This document shows positions 39,765-48,801 of a stretch of DNA of 64,000 bases, piece after piece. Position 1 is the first letter of the stretch; each line of letters opens with the position of its first letter. Source of the stretch: Pseudoalteromonas sp. NC201 (lineage in GTDB: Bacteria > Pseudomonadota > Gammaproteobacteria > Enterobacterales > Alteromonadaceae); contig NZ_CP022522.1 in assembly GCF_002850255.1 (NCBI RefSeq), forward strand, positions 1,542,987 to 1,606,986, given 5' to 3'. The position numbers and the translations under genes were made by a program. Below the pieces are notes generated by a model. It saw nothing but the letters and a program-made list of their open reading frames with translations. It was not told the origin of the DNA and did not search any database.

Positions 39765-40042
39765 ATACTTGTTGTCCTGGATTTAGAATTATAATCGGGC
39801 GCATCATATAAAAAATGACGAAGTGTTGCATGTATAAACCGTCTACTCCGAGGAGTTATGCGGTGAAATACGTTTGTTTGACTAAAACTTGCTCAAGGTA
39901 TGGTGGGTTCTTAACCGGTTATTGTAAATCTAAGTCTGCAAATGTTCTTAATTGTTACCACTGGCAATGAATTGCTAGCCGACTTATAAATAAATTTTTA
40001 TTCTAGTTTGCAAAGAGAATTAAAATAACCAAGTGGAAAAGT

Positions 40043-40804
40043 ATGTTCAAGCTAAACTCTCTATTGCTCGCTTCAACTTTGTTGGGAAGCTTCGCTGCTA
40101 ATGCAACGATTGTCGAATTTCAAACTTCTCATGGTAGCTTTCAGGTCAATTTATTTGATGAAAGTACGCCTAAAACCGTGGAAAACTTTTTGAAATACGT
40201 AGATAACGGGCGTTATTCTGATACGGTAATTCACCGCGTTATTCCAGATTTTGTTGTGCAAGGTGGTGGCTTCAAATATGAAGGAGACGTGCCTCTTGAT
40301 GCCATCGCTACTTACGATGCTGTAAAAAATGAACCTAAATGGTCTAACGTAAAAGGCACTATTGCAATGGCAAAGGTAGCAAATAGACCTGATAGTGCGA
40401 CAAGCCAATGGTTCTTTAACTTGGTAGACAACAGTAAAAATTTGGACGTTGACAATGGTGGCTTCACGGTCTTTGGTCAGGTGACTGACAGTGGCATGGA
40501 TATAATAGAAGCGATAGCTAAAATTCCTCGTTGTGGTAATGTGCCATTAGTTAACTTCACTGATGAACAGTGTAAAGATAGCAATAGTGAGCCGGGTGCA
40601 GCTAACTTTGTAACCATAAACGCAATTACTGTACTAGATGATGATCCCAAATCAGCTCAAGGCTTAAGCCCAAAAGCAAATACCTTGATTGATCAAGTGC
40701 CTGATAAGCCTTCAACTGACTCTGATTCATCTGGCGGTTCAATGTTTGCCGGCCTTATGTTGCTGGCTGGTATTGTCGGATTTAGACGTAGATTTCATAG
40801 GTAA
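40043..40804 (+). CDS. Secreted cyclophilin-type peptidylprolyl isomerase with GlyGly-CTERM
   Basis: The 253-residue protein has a signal peptide (LNSLLLASTLLGSFAANA), a cyclophilin domain (about 22-200; TPKTVENFLKYVDNGRYSDTVIHRVIPDFVVQGGG, DSATSQWFFNLVDN), a Pro/Ser/Asp linker, and a C-terminal sorting signal: SSGGSMF, a short membrane helix (GLMLLAGIVGF) and the basic end RRRFHR. This is the GlyGly-CTERM layout that is cut by the rhomboid protease rhombosortase before export by type II secretion. The enzyme would speed proline isomerisation at the cell surface or outside. The gene has its own terminator. Confidence 0.92.
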   Translation: MFKLNSLLLASTLLGSFAANATIVEFQTSHGSFQVNLFDESTPKTVENFLKYVDNGRYSDTVIHRVIPDFVVQGGGFKYEGDVPLDAIATYDAVKNEPKWSNVKGTIAMAKVANRPDSATSQWFFNLVDNSKNLDVDNGGFTVFGQVTDSGMDIIEAIAKIPRCGNVPLVNFTDEQCKDSNSEPGAANFVTINAITVLDDDPKSAQGLSPKANTLIDQVPDKPSTDSDSSGGSMFAGLMLLAGIVGFRRRFHR

Positions 40805-40880
40805 CCAAGTTACTTTGGTTGCAGATGCTAACGATAGCATCACAGTCCCTAGTTAACCTGATCTCAGGTTAATAACTTGG

Positions 40881-40908
40881 AAGCGCACTTCGGTGCGCTT
40901 ATTTCTTT
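40881..40908 (+). terminator. Terminator of the cyclophilin gene
   Basis: AAGCGCAC and GTGCGCTT form a perfect 8-bp stem with a TTCG loop, followed by ATTTCTTT. It also has the right shape for the convergent small gene that ends at 40918. Confidence 0.9.
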
Positions 40909-40917
40909 ATTATTAAG

Positions 40918-41148
40918 TTATTCGTCTTCGCCAAACAGTGCAATCGCTTTTGTCGTCAAACTATACTGGTCACGGCCATCCACTTGGATAAGCCCTTCAT
41001 TAAGGTGATTAGTCACAACGTCTTCGAGTAGTTGTTGATCTACGTATGGGAGTGAAAAAGTGTGGTGATTGATATCGCACGATTCTGGAAAGCTTGCTTT
41101 CAGCTTAGACAGCAACATTATCGAATACATATTCTGTAAACGTTCCAT
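40918..41148 (-). CDS. Small unknown protein
   Basis: I do not recognise this 76-residue soluble protein. It has an N-terminal helix and the phrases FSLPYVDQQLLEDVVTNHLNEGLIQVDGRDQYSLTTKAIALFG, which have the rhythm of a small winged-helix domain. AGGG stands 6 nt before the ATG, and the gene ends at a shared terminator, so I believe it is real. No partner is obvious; ybiT lies upstream on the same strand with its own terminator. Confidence 0.6.
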   Translation of the reverse strand: MERLQNMYSIMLLSKLKASFPESCDINHHTFSLPYVDQQLLEDVVTNHLNEGLIQVDGRDQYSLTTKAIALFGEDE

Positions 41149-41261
41149 AGCCGACCCTTTTATTATTCCAATTTTTGCGAGAACAATCCTAACAGTAAAA
41201 TTGCGGGTTTGTCTATTTTTTGTGCTGGTTTATGAGGGGCAAAGATCCGCTGTGCCTGAGA

Positions 41262-41288
41262 AAATAAAAAGGGCCAATTTGGCCCTTC
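41262..41288 (-). terminator. Terminator of ybiT
   Basis: On the minus strand AAGGGCCA and TGGCCCTT flank a short AAT loop and are followed by TTTATTTTC. Confidence 0.9.
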
Positions 41289-41299
41289 ACAGTCTAATC

Positions 41300-42895
41300 T
41301 TATACGGCTTCAGCCGCTTTCTTCGCGAGGTATTCGTCGTACGTACCATGGAAGTCGGTGATCTTACCGTCTTTAATTTCCCAAATACGCGTTGCGAGTG
41401 ATGAGACAAATTGGCGGTCGTGCGATACGAAGAATAACGTACCTTCGTATTGTTCAAGTGCCAAGTTGAGAGACTCGATTGATTCCATATCCATGTGGTT
41501 CGTTGGTTCGTCCATTAGTAGGATATTTGGCTTATGCATCATGATTTTACCAAATAGCATACGGCCTTGTTCACCACCTGAGATCACCTTAACTGACTTT
41601 TTGATGTCATTTTGAGAGAACAGCATACGGCCAAGGAAGCCGCGTACGACTTGCTCATCATCGCCTGGCTGTTGCCACTGTTCCATCCATTGGAAAAGAT
41701 CCAGATCTTTTTCAAATTCGTCAGCATGGTCTTGCGCATAGTAACCAATATTGGCGTTTTCTGACCATTTATACTCACCTGCTTGCGGCGCTTTACGGCC
41801 TGCTAAGGTGTTGAGTAGTGTCGTTTTACCGGCACCATTTTCACCGATGATGGCAACTTTCTCGCCGACTTCAACAAGGCCATTTAGGTCAGAGAATAGG
41901 GTGTCGTCATAACCTTGTGATAGTGAGATAAGCTCAAGTGCGTTACGGAATAGCGGCTTTTCCTGCTCAAAGCGAATAAATGGATTTTGACGACTTGATG
42001 CTTTAACTTCTTCCAGTTGGATCTTGTCAATTTGCTTAGCACGAGATGTCGCTTGCTTCGCTTTTGAGGCGTTTGCAGAGAAGCGCGAAACGAACTGCTG
42101 TAGCTCAGCGATTTGCGCCTTTTTCTTAGCATTGTCTGACAACAGGCGCTCGCGAGCTTGCGTCGCAGCAAACATGTATTCATCATAATTACCTGAGTAA
42201 ATACGCAGATCGCCATAGTCGATATCCGCCATGTGTGTACACACTGAGTTTAAGAAGTGGCGGTCGTGCGAGATGATGATCATAGTACAATCACGCTGAT
42301 TCAATACGTCTTCCAACCACTTGATAGTATAGATATCCAAGTTGTTGGTTGGTTCGTCTAAGAGCATGATATCTGGCTCTGCAAATAATACCTGTGCAAG
42401 TAGTACACGCAATTTCCAGCCAGGAGCAACTTCTGACATCAAGCCATAATGTTGCTCGGTTGGAATACCCACACCGAGGAGTAATTCACCCGCTTTTGCT
42501 TCTGCGGAATAGCCATCCATTTCAGCAAATTGCGTTTCAAGGTCGGCAACACGCATGCCGTCTTCTTCGCTCATTTCTGGTAATGAGTAAATGCGATCGC
42601 GCTCTTGCTTGATTTCCCACAGCTCTTTATGACCCATGATCACTGTGTCTACAACCGTATATTGCTCGTAGGCAAATTGATCCTGATTTAGCTTAGCGAT
42701 GCGCTCGTTTGGATCGTAGTTTACGTTACCTGCACTTGGCTCTAGCTCTTTGCTTAGGATTTTCATAAAGGTGGATTTACCGCAGCCGTTAGCGCCTATT
42801 AGGCCATAGCGGTTGCCGTCACCAAACTTAACGGAAATATTCTCAAACAGTGGTTTTGCACCAAACTGCATAGTGATGTTGTTACACGAAAGCAT
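41300..42895 (-). CDS. ybiT: ABC-F family ATPase YbiT
   Basis: The 531-residue protein carries two ABC domains: Walker A GANGCGKS (about 35-42) and GENGAGKT (about 354-361), Walker [13 protein letters not shown] and [12 protein letters not shown], and a P-site linker of about 80 residues rich in Lys/Gln/Arg. There are no membrane segments. ABC-F proteins act at the ribosomal E site during stalled translation; YbiT is the least studied E. coli member. Length and sequence ([21 protein letters not shown]) agree with YbiT rather than EttA, Uup or YheS. It is a single gene with its own terminator. Confidence 0.95.
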   Translation of the reverse strand: MLSCNNITMQFGAKPLFENISVKFGDGNRYGLIGANGCGKSTFMKILSKELEPSAGNVNYDPNERIAKLNQDQFAYEQYTVVDTVIMGHKELWEIKQERDRIYSLPEMSEEDGMRVADLETQFAEMDGYSAEAKAGELLLGVGIPTEQHYGLMSEVAPGWKLRVLLAQVLFAEPDIMLLDEPTNNLDIYTIKWLEDVLNQRDCTMIIISHDRHFLNSVCTHMADIDYGDLRIYSGNYDEYMFAATQARERLLSDNAKKKAQIAELQQFVSRFSANASKAKQATSRAKQIDKIQLEEVKASSRQNPFIRFEQEKPLFRNALELISLSQGYDDTLFSDLNGLVEVGEKVAIIGENGAGKTTLLNTLAGRKAPQAGEYKWSENANIGYYAQDHADEFEKDLDLFQWMEQWQQPGDDEQVVRGFLGRMLFSQNDIKKSVKVISGGEQGRMLFGKIMMHKPNILLMDEPTNHMDMESIESLNLALEQYEGTLFFVSHDRQFVSSLATRIWEIKDGKITDFHGTYDEYLAKKAAEAV

Positions 42896-43142
42896 AAATT
42901 TGACTCATTACTGACAATTGCGGCGATCCTATCATTTATGGGTGACAAATGATGTAAAAAGTTTGGCTAACTCACACATTACTTTTGCAGCTGATATAGC
43001 AAAGACCTAGGCGTTGAAAATTTATCGCCATAAGATGTTTTGTTTACGATTTTATTAAATTTTATTTACCAATTGGGTGGTTGAATGTTAGCCTGTTTTA
43101 ATGCGAAAGGATGGTATAAAAAACTAACTCTGGTGAACAAGG

Positions 43143-45209
43143 ATGAAAATAGTTGAAGAAAAACATAATTGGTTGATTGACCAACAAATCGATGAGCTGG
43201 AAGTCTTACCACCCCATACCACAACCGCTCATTTACCGTCAGAAATTAGAACGCAACTAAAGCCTCATGCCAGTGATTGGATAGTATTGCAACAAAGACA
43301 TAATTGGCGCCATGTTAAGCGTGACGAATTTACTCGTGTTTTTATAAAGACCAAAAAGGGCTTACAAAGTGTAAGGTCTGGCAGTGCTGCCGGTTCTAGA
43401 GAGCAGCTAATCATCGTTAAACGCAAGTCTTATTTCAAAGCAGAGATTAGAAACAATGCCTTTACAAGCAGTGGTGGGGTTGATCCTAATCAGCCCATTG
43501 GCGCAAGCCAATTAGACCCGTTAACACCGGTTGAACAGGTATTGGCCTCGATTAACGTCGATAAATCACCTGAGGTGGCTGAAAAGCGCATATTGGTGTC
43601 GCTGGAAGGGGAGTTGGCGGTGAGTTTTGTGATCCTAGGTGCTAATACTCCCACATTGTCCAGAGCTTCTGAAGGGACAACACAAACGCCTTTGATATTC
43701 GGCAAGTTGAGTGAAGATGGTCGCTATAGTCTAAAAGCAAAAATCTTGGGTGTGCCGGAGCAGGTGCTTTTTAACAATGTGCCCTATGCAGACCTACTTG
43801 ATATAGAAAAAGTAAAAGCACTTAAGATTGGCGCTGAGGGTGGAGTGCAGCTGATTAAACACAGAGTGTCAGGTGAGGGTAATGTACACCTATATTTTAT
43901 TAGCGAGCCACCGAGTATCGGGATCTTCTTTGATGGTACAGGCAACAACAAGTACAACGATATTTTGGACCCATTTGATGATAAAGAGCCGACGAATATC
44001 GCTAAGCTCCATGAGTTGTATGAAATGGATGATAAATTTCATTTTAAACATTATGTCGAAGGCGTAGGCACTAAGGCAGGAGAAGATAATAGTACAATTG
44101 ATTTAGCCGTTGCCTACTCATTTGATGAAAGGTTGATAGAAGTCATAGATGTAATCGAGACGTTCATTAAGAGTAAAAGCTCAATTAGTCTTTGTAGCAC
44201 GGTATTACTTGATTGCTTTGGCTTTAGTCGAGGCGCTGCGGCAGCAAGAGCACTTACTAATTTAGTCAATAAAATGAGGGAGAACCAGGATGCTAGACTA
44301 GCCGATAAAGAAGTGGTATTTCGCTTTGTTGGGGTTTTCGATACCGTCGCGTCTATTGGAGGGGATGGAGATAATGATCATGGTGAGCTGTATGCGAAAG
44401 ATGAGTTAGACGATGCGGTTAGACTCGATCTTAATCAAGCCAGTGCAGGGGCTGTATATCACTTAACGGCTTGGGATGAGCGGCGTGATAAATTCCCACT
44501 AAGCTCATTAAAAAATAAGGATGGTAGTTTGTTTGCTAACCATAAGGAAGTCTACTTGCCAGGTGTTCATTCTGATATTGGAGGCGGGTATGCCCCTATC
44601 AGTATTGATATTGAGTATCCTTTAAAGCGCATTCGTGGTATTCCCGGAAATCCAGAGCATGAAGCAAAAGTGCAACAAGCGAAATTAGCAATTGAACATA
44701 AATATCAGTGGCCTGGCATTAATGTGGATATGGTCTACCGCTTTAAAAGGCTAAGGTATGGTGCTAGTCGCTCGGGAAGAGATAAGGATTTTTACACCAC
44801 ATACCGGCCTGTTTGGAGACGTAAAATAGATAATACCCTTGCCCATTATGGACTGCACCAAATGTATAACGAGGCGATTCAACATGGCGTTCCGCTAAAA
44901 GAAATGGCGCGTCTTCAAAGTATCTACCCTTATGAACTTAGCAACAAGGTCGCAACTTTGGTACCTAAAGCTCTTAAAGCTGGGCCAGCAAGCCAAGCTT
45001 GGCAGAAACTATACGAGCATTATATCCATATTAGTTCTAGGTATTCGGGATTTACAGATAAATTGGCTCACGGTGAGGAAACAAAAGCAAAGTACGTGAC
45101 TGAAAATGGACAAAGGGAAATGTTTTACAATAATGCAAAAGCGCTACCGCAGGTACAAATTTGGAAAGCATTTAAAAATGGAAATAAATCAATTTGGAGA
45201 AAAGGATGA
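43143..45209 (+). CDS. DUF2235 phospholipase, probable type VI effector (Tle1-like)
   Basis: The 688-residue protein has an N-terminal part of about 260 residues without a domain I can name, then a DUF2235 alpha/beta-hydrolase domain starting at PPSIGIFFDGTGNNKYND. The nucleophile is S362 in GFSRGA, and candidate acid and histidine are in VGVFDTVASIG and LPGVHSDIGGGYA. This is the Tle1-type lipase organisation. There is no signal peptide, as expected for a type VI cargo. The next two genes encode DUF2931 lipoproteins, the known immunity type for such lipases; the first overlaps this gene by 4 nt (ATGA). No VgrG, PAAR or other type VI gene is in the window, so it is an orphan module. Confidence 0.82.
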   Translation: MKIVEEKHNWLIDQQIDELEVLPPHTTTAHLPSEIRTQLKPHASDWIVLQQRHNWRHVKRDEFTRVFIKTKKGLQSVRSGSAAGSREQLIIVKRKSYFKAEIRNNAFTSSGGVDPNQPIGASQLDPLTPVEQVLASINVDKSPEVAEKRILVSLEGELAVSFVILGANTPTLSRASEGTTQTPLIFGKLSEDGRYSLKAKILGVPEQVLFNNVPYADLLDIEKVKALKIGAEGGVQLIKHRVSGEGNVHLYFISEPPSIGIFFDGTGNNKYNDILDPFDDKEPTNIAKLHELYEMDDKFHFKHYVEGVGTKAGEDNSTIDLAVAYSFDERLIEVIDVIETFIKSKSSISLCSTVLLDCFGFSRGAAAARALTNLVNKMRENQDARLADKEVVFRFVGVFDTVASIGGDGDNDHGELYAKDELDDAVRLDLNQASAGAVYHLTAWDERRDKFPLSSLKNKDGSLFANHKEVYLPGVHSDIGGGYAPISIDIEYPLKRIRGIPGNPEHEAKVQQAKLAIEHKYQWPGINVDMVYRFKRLRYGASRSGRDKDFYTTYRPVWRRKIDNTLAHYGLHQMYNEAIQHGVPLKEMARLQSIYPYELSNKVATLVPKALKAGPASQAWQKLYEHYIHISSRYSGFTDKLAHGEETKAKYVTENGQREMFYNNAKALPQVQIWKAFKNGNKSIWRKG

Positions 45210-45733
45210 ACAATAAGTTCTATACCGTTTTATTGGCAGCAATACTGCTTTGCAGTTGCTCTTCAAGTACAGAATTGGATAAGTTGCGGATTGGTGTATC
45301 TTCTTACGAAAATAGTGACCTTATGGTTAGATTAGTGTTTGATGATAAGTTTTCTCCACCAGCAGGCTCAATAGGTTGTTGTTGGGGTAATGCTAATGCA
45401 AATAGTACGTTTTGGGGAGCTGAAATCCCGCATAAAGTGAAAGCGCAGTGGTGGGATTATAAACAAGGAAGGCATTACAACGCTGAGTTCAGTGTACAAC
45501 GTGATAAAGCATACAAAATCGCAAAAAACCTGCCTAGTATTACCTTCCGCACGGGAGAGGTAAAGGAAGATCTTGTCCCTCAGATTATCTTTGGTTTTGG
45601 TGAAAAGGGTGAAGTAAAAATGTGGATTTCTAATGCACCGTTTGATGGCGTCGAAGGACGAATTTTAGAAGAAATTGGTTCGGCACAAGCGACTTGGGAA
45701 CCCTTTGAATTAACCGATGAAATGTTTAATTAG
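45206..45733 (+). CDS. DUF2931 lipoprotein, probable lipase immunity protein 1
   Basis: The 175-residue lipoprotein has lipobox LLCSC (cysteine near residue 17) and the DUF2931 segments PPAGSIGCCWGNANANSTFWGAEIPHKVKAQW and IIFGFGEKGEVKMWISNAPFDG. Lipoproteins of this family sit in the periplasm and neutralise Tle1-type phospholipases. The chosen ATG at 45206 has GGAG 6 nt upstream and overlaps the effector stop (ATGA), so translation is coupled. It is duplicated by the next gene with a constant period of 598 bp, and the last 132 nt are 130 of 132 identical to that copy. Confidence 0.78.
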   Translation: MNNKFYTVLLAAILLCSCSSSTELDKLRIGVSSYENSDLMVRLVFDDKFSPPAGSIGCCWGNANANSTFWGAEIPHKVKAQWWDYKQGRHYNAEFSVQRDKAYKIAKNLPSITFRTGEVKEDLVPQIIFGFGEKGEVKMWISNAPFDGVEGRILEEIGSAQATWEPFELTDEMFN

Positions 45734-45803
45734 ATAAGTGCCCACAATCCAAAGTTAATATCTAAAACAAATGAGACTAGGGATGTTCGAATTGGAGAAA
45801 AGG

Positions 45804-46331
45804 ATGTTCAATAAGCTCTCTACTGTTTTACTGGCATTAATACTGCTTTGCAGTTGCTCTTCACATACCGAGCTAGCACAGTTGGATATAGGTATTTCAG
45901 CTTATGAAAATAGTGACTTGATGGTCAAAATAGTGTTTGATGATAAATTTTCTCCACCTGCAGGAGCGATAGGCTGTTGTTGGGGAAATGCTCAGAAAAA
46001 AGGATCGTTTTGGGGTGCTGAAATCCCACATAAAGTGGATGTTGAATGGCGAGACTACAAGCAAGCAAAACTCTACAGAGCTTCATTCAAAGTTCAGCGG
46101 AAGAAAGCCTACCATATAATTGACGAATTGACTCCTGTTACATTTGCATCAGGACGTGTTGATGATGATGTGAATCCATTCATCATTTTTGGGTTTGGTG
46201 AAAAGGGTGAAGTAAAAATGTGGATTTCTAATGCACCGTTTGATGGCGTGGAAGGACGCATTTTAGAAGAAATTGGTTCGGCACAAGCGACTTGGGAACC
46301 CTTTGAATTAACCGATGAAATGTTTCGCTAA
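45804..46331 (+). CDS. DUF2931 lipoprotein, probable lipase immunity protein 2
   Basis: The 175-residue paralogue of the preceding gene has the same length, signal and lipobox (LLCSC). The middle part has diverged (for example TPVTFASGRVDDDVNPFI instead of PSITFRTGEVKEDLVPQI) while the C-terminal quarter is almost identical, FGEKGEVKMWISNAPFDG. ATG at 45804 follows the same GGAG-aaaagg leader as the first copy, so the whole unit with its ribosome binding site was duplicated. The divergent middle may let it bind a different lipase. It is probably cotranscribed with the effector. Confidence 0.76.
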   Translation: MFNKLSTVLLALILLCSCSSHTELAQLDIGISAYENSDLMVKIVFDDKFSPPAGAIGCCWGNAQKKGSFWGAEIPHKVDVEWRDYKQAKLYRASFKVQRKKAYHIIDELTPVTFASGRVDDDVNPFIIFGFGEKGEVKMWISNAPFDGVEGRILEEIGSAQATWEPFELTDEMFR

Positions 46332-46482
46332 AAAAGTGAAAACTAGGCGTTTTATCTTGGTACTTTCTGCATGGTTGTTTACATCGGTTTATCGAATTCC
46401 ACCGAAATAAATTGCTATTTGGCGCTATCTTGGGTCACATTACTGACCGCAATTAAAATAATATAACATTTAGGATTGGAAT

Positions 46483-48642
46483 ATGCGTGTTAAAGCTATC
46501 TCCGCGGCCATGGTGTTGGCCTTTTCTCAGTACGTTGCTGCCGATGAAGGCATGTGGCAACCACATCAACTACCTGAACTTGAATCTATTTTAAAGTCTA
46601 AAGGACTAGAGATTGATGCTAAGTCAATTTCAAAACTCACTGAGTTCCCGATGAATGCGGTGATTAGCTTAGGTGGCTGTACGGCGTCATTTGTCTCTCC
46701 TAAAGGTCTGGTTGTGACAAACCATCACTGTGCATACGGCTCTATTCAATACAATTCAACAACAGATAACAATATTCTTGAGAATGGCTTTTTAGCAAAA
46801 CAGCCAAGTGAAGACTTGCCGGCGGCACCGGGCTCACGCGTTTATGTGACAAAAGAAGTGTCGAACGTAACGGATAAAGTTAATGCTGGGACGGACTCAC
46901 TGACCGGTAAAGCACGTTTTGATGCCATTGACAGTAAGCGCAAACAGCTTGTTGCCGAGTGTGAGCAAGATGAAAGCTATCGCTGTAATGTTTATACCTT
47001 TCATGGTGGATTGGAATATTACCTCATTAAATCGCTAGAGATAAAAGACGTCCGTCTGGCATACACGCCAGCGATGGGCGTGGGCAAATATGGCGGCGAT
47101 ATAGATAACTGGATGTGGCCTCGTCACACTGGCGACTTTGCTTTTTACCGTGCATATGTGGGTAAAGATGGTAAACCCGCTGAGTTTTCTAAAGATAACG
47201 TACCCTACAACCCAGAGTCATTCTTGAGTGTGAGTGCAAAAGGCGTGCAAGAGGGCGACTTTGTAATGGTGACGGGTTATCCGGGTCGTACCAACCGTTA
47301 TCGCATTGCTTCTGAAGTAGATTATGTGTTTAACACGGTTTACCCCATGGTACGTAAACATAACTCAAAGTATGTGGCACTAATTGAAGAAAATGCACCA
47401 GAAGGGTCGCAAGCTCGTATCGCCTATGAAAGCACCATTGCAGGTTACAACAACTACATCAAAAACTTTGGCTCTATGATTGAAAGCTTCAAAAAAGGCA
47501 GTATGTATAGCCGCAAGCAGCAATTTGAGCGCGATCTTAGCACTTGGATTAATGCCGATGCAGACCGTAAAGCAAAGTATGGTGCTGTACTAAACGAATT
47601 GAGCGAGTTGGTTGCTCAATCTCAAGCTCATTATGAGCGTGATATGATGGTTGGCTATATCCACCGTTCGCAAATGATGTCTACTGCGCGTAAGCTTTAT
47701 CGCTTGGCGGTTGAAAAACAAAAGCCTGATGCTGAGCGTGAGAGTGGTTATCAAGAACGTGATATGCCAAAAATCAAAGCGGGGCTTCAGCGGATGACGC
47801 GCCGCTATGATGAAACAGTTGATAAAGCGATTATGCTTTACTTCATGGAGCTTTATGCAGCCTTGCCAAAAGAAGCGCGTTTAACTGAAGTCGATAAGCA
47901 GCTTCAACTCGAAAGCGGCTTCAATAAAGCAAAACACCAAGCGCTGCTAGATGAGATGTATGCTAACTCTAAGCTTGCTGATGAAAAAGCCCGTCTTTGG
48001 ATGTTAGATTTAGAGCTTGAGCAGTTAAATCAAAGCTCTGATCCATTCATTAAATATGCAAAAGCGATTTTTGCAGTGATGAAGCAAATCGAAGATGAAG
48101 AAAAAGAATTGGCTGGTAAGCAGCAATCTGCACGTCCAGCTTTGATGGAAGCCATTATTGCTTACAACAAGTCGCAAAATAAGCCAGTTTACGCAGATGC
48201 TAACAGCACACTCCGTGTCACTTACGGTACGGTAGGTGGCTACTCACCGCAAGATGGCTTAGTGGCAACGCCATTTACTTCGCTTGAAGGGTTACTGGCT
48301 AAAAATACCGATGTTGAACCATTTAACGCGCCGAAAAAGCAACAGCAGTTGATCCGCGAAAAAGTATATGGTCAATATACAGGTGGCATGAATACCGTAC
48401 CGGTGAATTTCCTTTCTAACGTGGATACCACAGGTGGTAACTCAGGTTCGCCTACCTTAAACGGGAAAGCGGAGTTAGTAGGTTTACTGTTTGACGGTGT
48501 ATATGAAAGCATTATTGGTGACTGGGATTACGATAAAAACCTAAACCGCTCAATTCATGTTGATTCGCGTTACATGTTATGGGTAATGGACAAGGTTGAT
48601 AATGCACAAAACCTGTTAGATGAAATGAAGATAGTAAAGTAG
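46483..48642 (+). CDS. S46 family dipeptidyl peptidase (DPP7-like)
   Basis: The 719-residue protein has a signal peptide (ISAAMVLAFSQYVAA) and a chymotrypsin-like double barrel with a helical insert. The catalytic triad is readable: His in GLVVTNHHCAYGS, Asp in GGDIDNWMWPRHTGDF and S654 in TTGGNSGSPTLNG. Eighteen residues after the serine stands Gly (LLFDGVYES). In Porphyromonas enzymes Gly here gives DPP7 with preference for hydrophobic P1 residues, Arg gives DPP11 with preference for Asp/Glu, so this is probably DPP7-like. It would release dipeptides from the N-terminus of peptides in the periplasm, fitting a protein-degrading marine bacterium. Confidence 0.93.
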   Translation: MRVKAISAAMVLAFSQYVAADEGMWQPHQLPELESILKSKGLEIDAKSISKLTEFPMNAVISLGGCTASFVSPKGLVVTNHHCAYGSIQYNSTTDNNILENGFLAKQPSEDLPAAPGSRVYVTKEVSNVTDKVNAGTDSLTGKARFDAIDSKRKQLVAECEQDESYRCNVYTFHGGLEYYLIKSLEIKDVRLAYTPAMGVGKYGGDIDNWMWPRHTGDFAFYRAYVGKDGKPAEFSKDNVPYNPESFLSVSAKGVQEGDFVMVTGYPGRTNRYRIASEVDYVFNTVYPMVRKHNSKYVALIEENAPEGSQARIAYESTIAGYNNYIKNFGSMIESFKKGSMYSRKQQFERDLSTWINADADRKAKYGAVLNELSELVAQSQAHYERDMMVGYIHRSQMMSTARKLYRLAVEKQKPDAERESGYQERDMPKIKAGLQRMTRRYDETVDKAIMLYFMELYAALPKEARLTEVDKQLQLESGFNKAKHQALLDEMYANSKLADEKARLWMLDLELEQLNQSSDPFIKYAKAIFAVMKQIEDEEKELAGKQQSARPALMEAIIAYNKSQNKPVYADANSTLRVTYGTVGGYSPQDGLVATPFTSLEGLLAKNTDVEPFNAPKKQQQLIREKVYGQYTGGMNTVPVNFLSNVDTTGGNSGSPTLNGKAELVGLLFDGVYESIIGDWDYDKNLNRSIHVDSRYMLWVMDKVDNAQNLLDEMKIVK

Positions 48643-48746
48643 GTCGACCTTTAGGTCGACAATCCCCCCAACGTTTAAAGGGTAGTCTTTGGGTTTAAAG
48701 GGTACCCTTTAGGTTTAAACGTTAGTCGGCCTAAAGGCCGACCTAC
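48639..48746. repeat. 108-nt palindromic REP/BIME-like element
   Basis: The outer units GTAGGTCGACCTTTAGGTCG (from 48639) and CTAAAGGCCGACCTAC (to 48746) are inverted copies differing at two positions out of 22, and each is itself a hairpin. Between them AACGTTTAAA (48670-48679) faces TTTAAACGTT (48713-48722), with inner GGGTA/TACCC. The whole element can fold into one long cruciform. It lies directly after the S46 peptidase stop. Confidence 0.75.
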
Positions 48747-48768
48747 GGGTGATATCAATTTTTCGAAA

Positions 48769-48798
48769 AATAATGCCGGCCATGAGGCCGGCATTATT
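48769..48798. terminator. Bidirectional terminator S46 peptidase/DUF885
   Basis: AATAATGCCGGCC (48769-48781) and GGCCGGCATTATT (48786-48798) form a perfect 13-bp stem with an ATGA loop. The A/T-rich base of the stem stands in for a T-run in both directions. Confidence 0.85.
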
Positions 48799-48801
48799 AT
48801 G

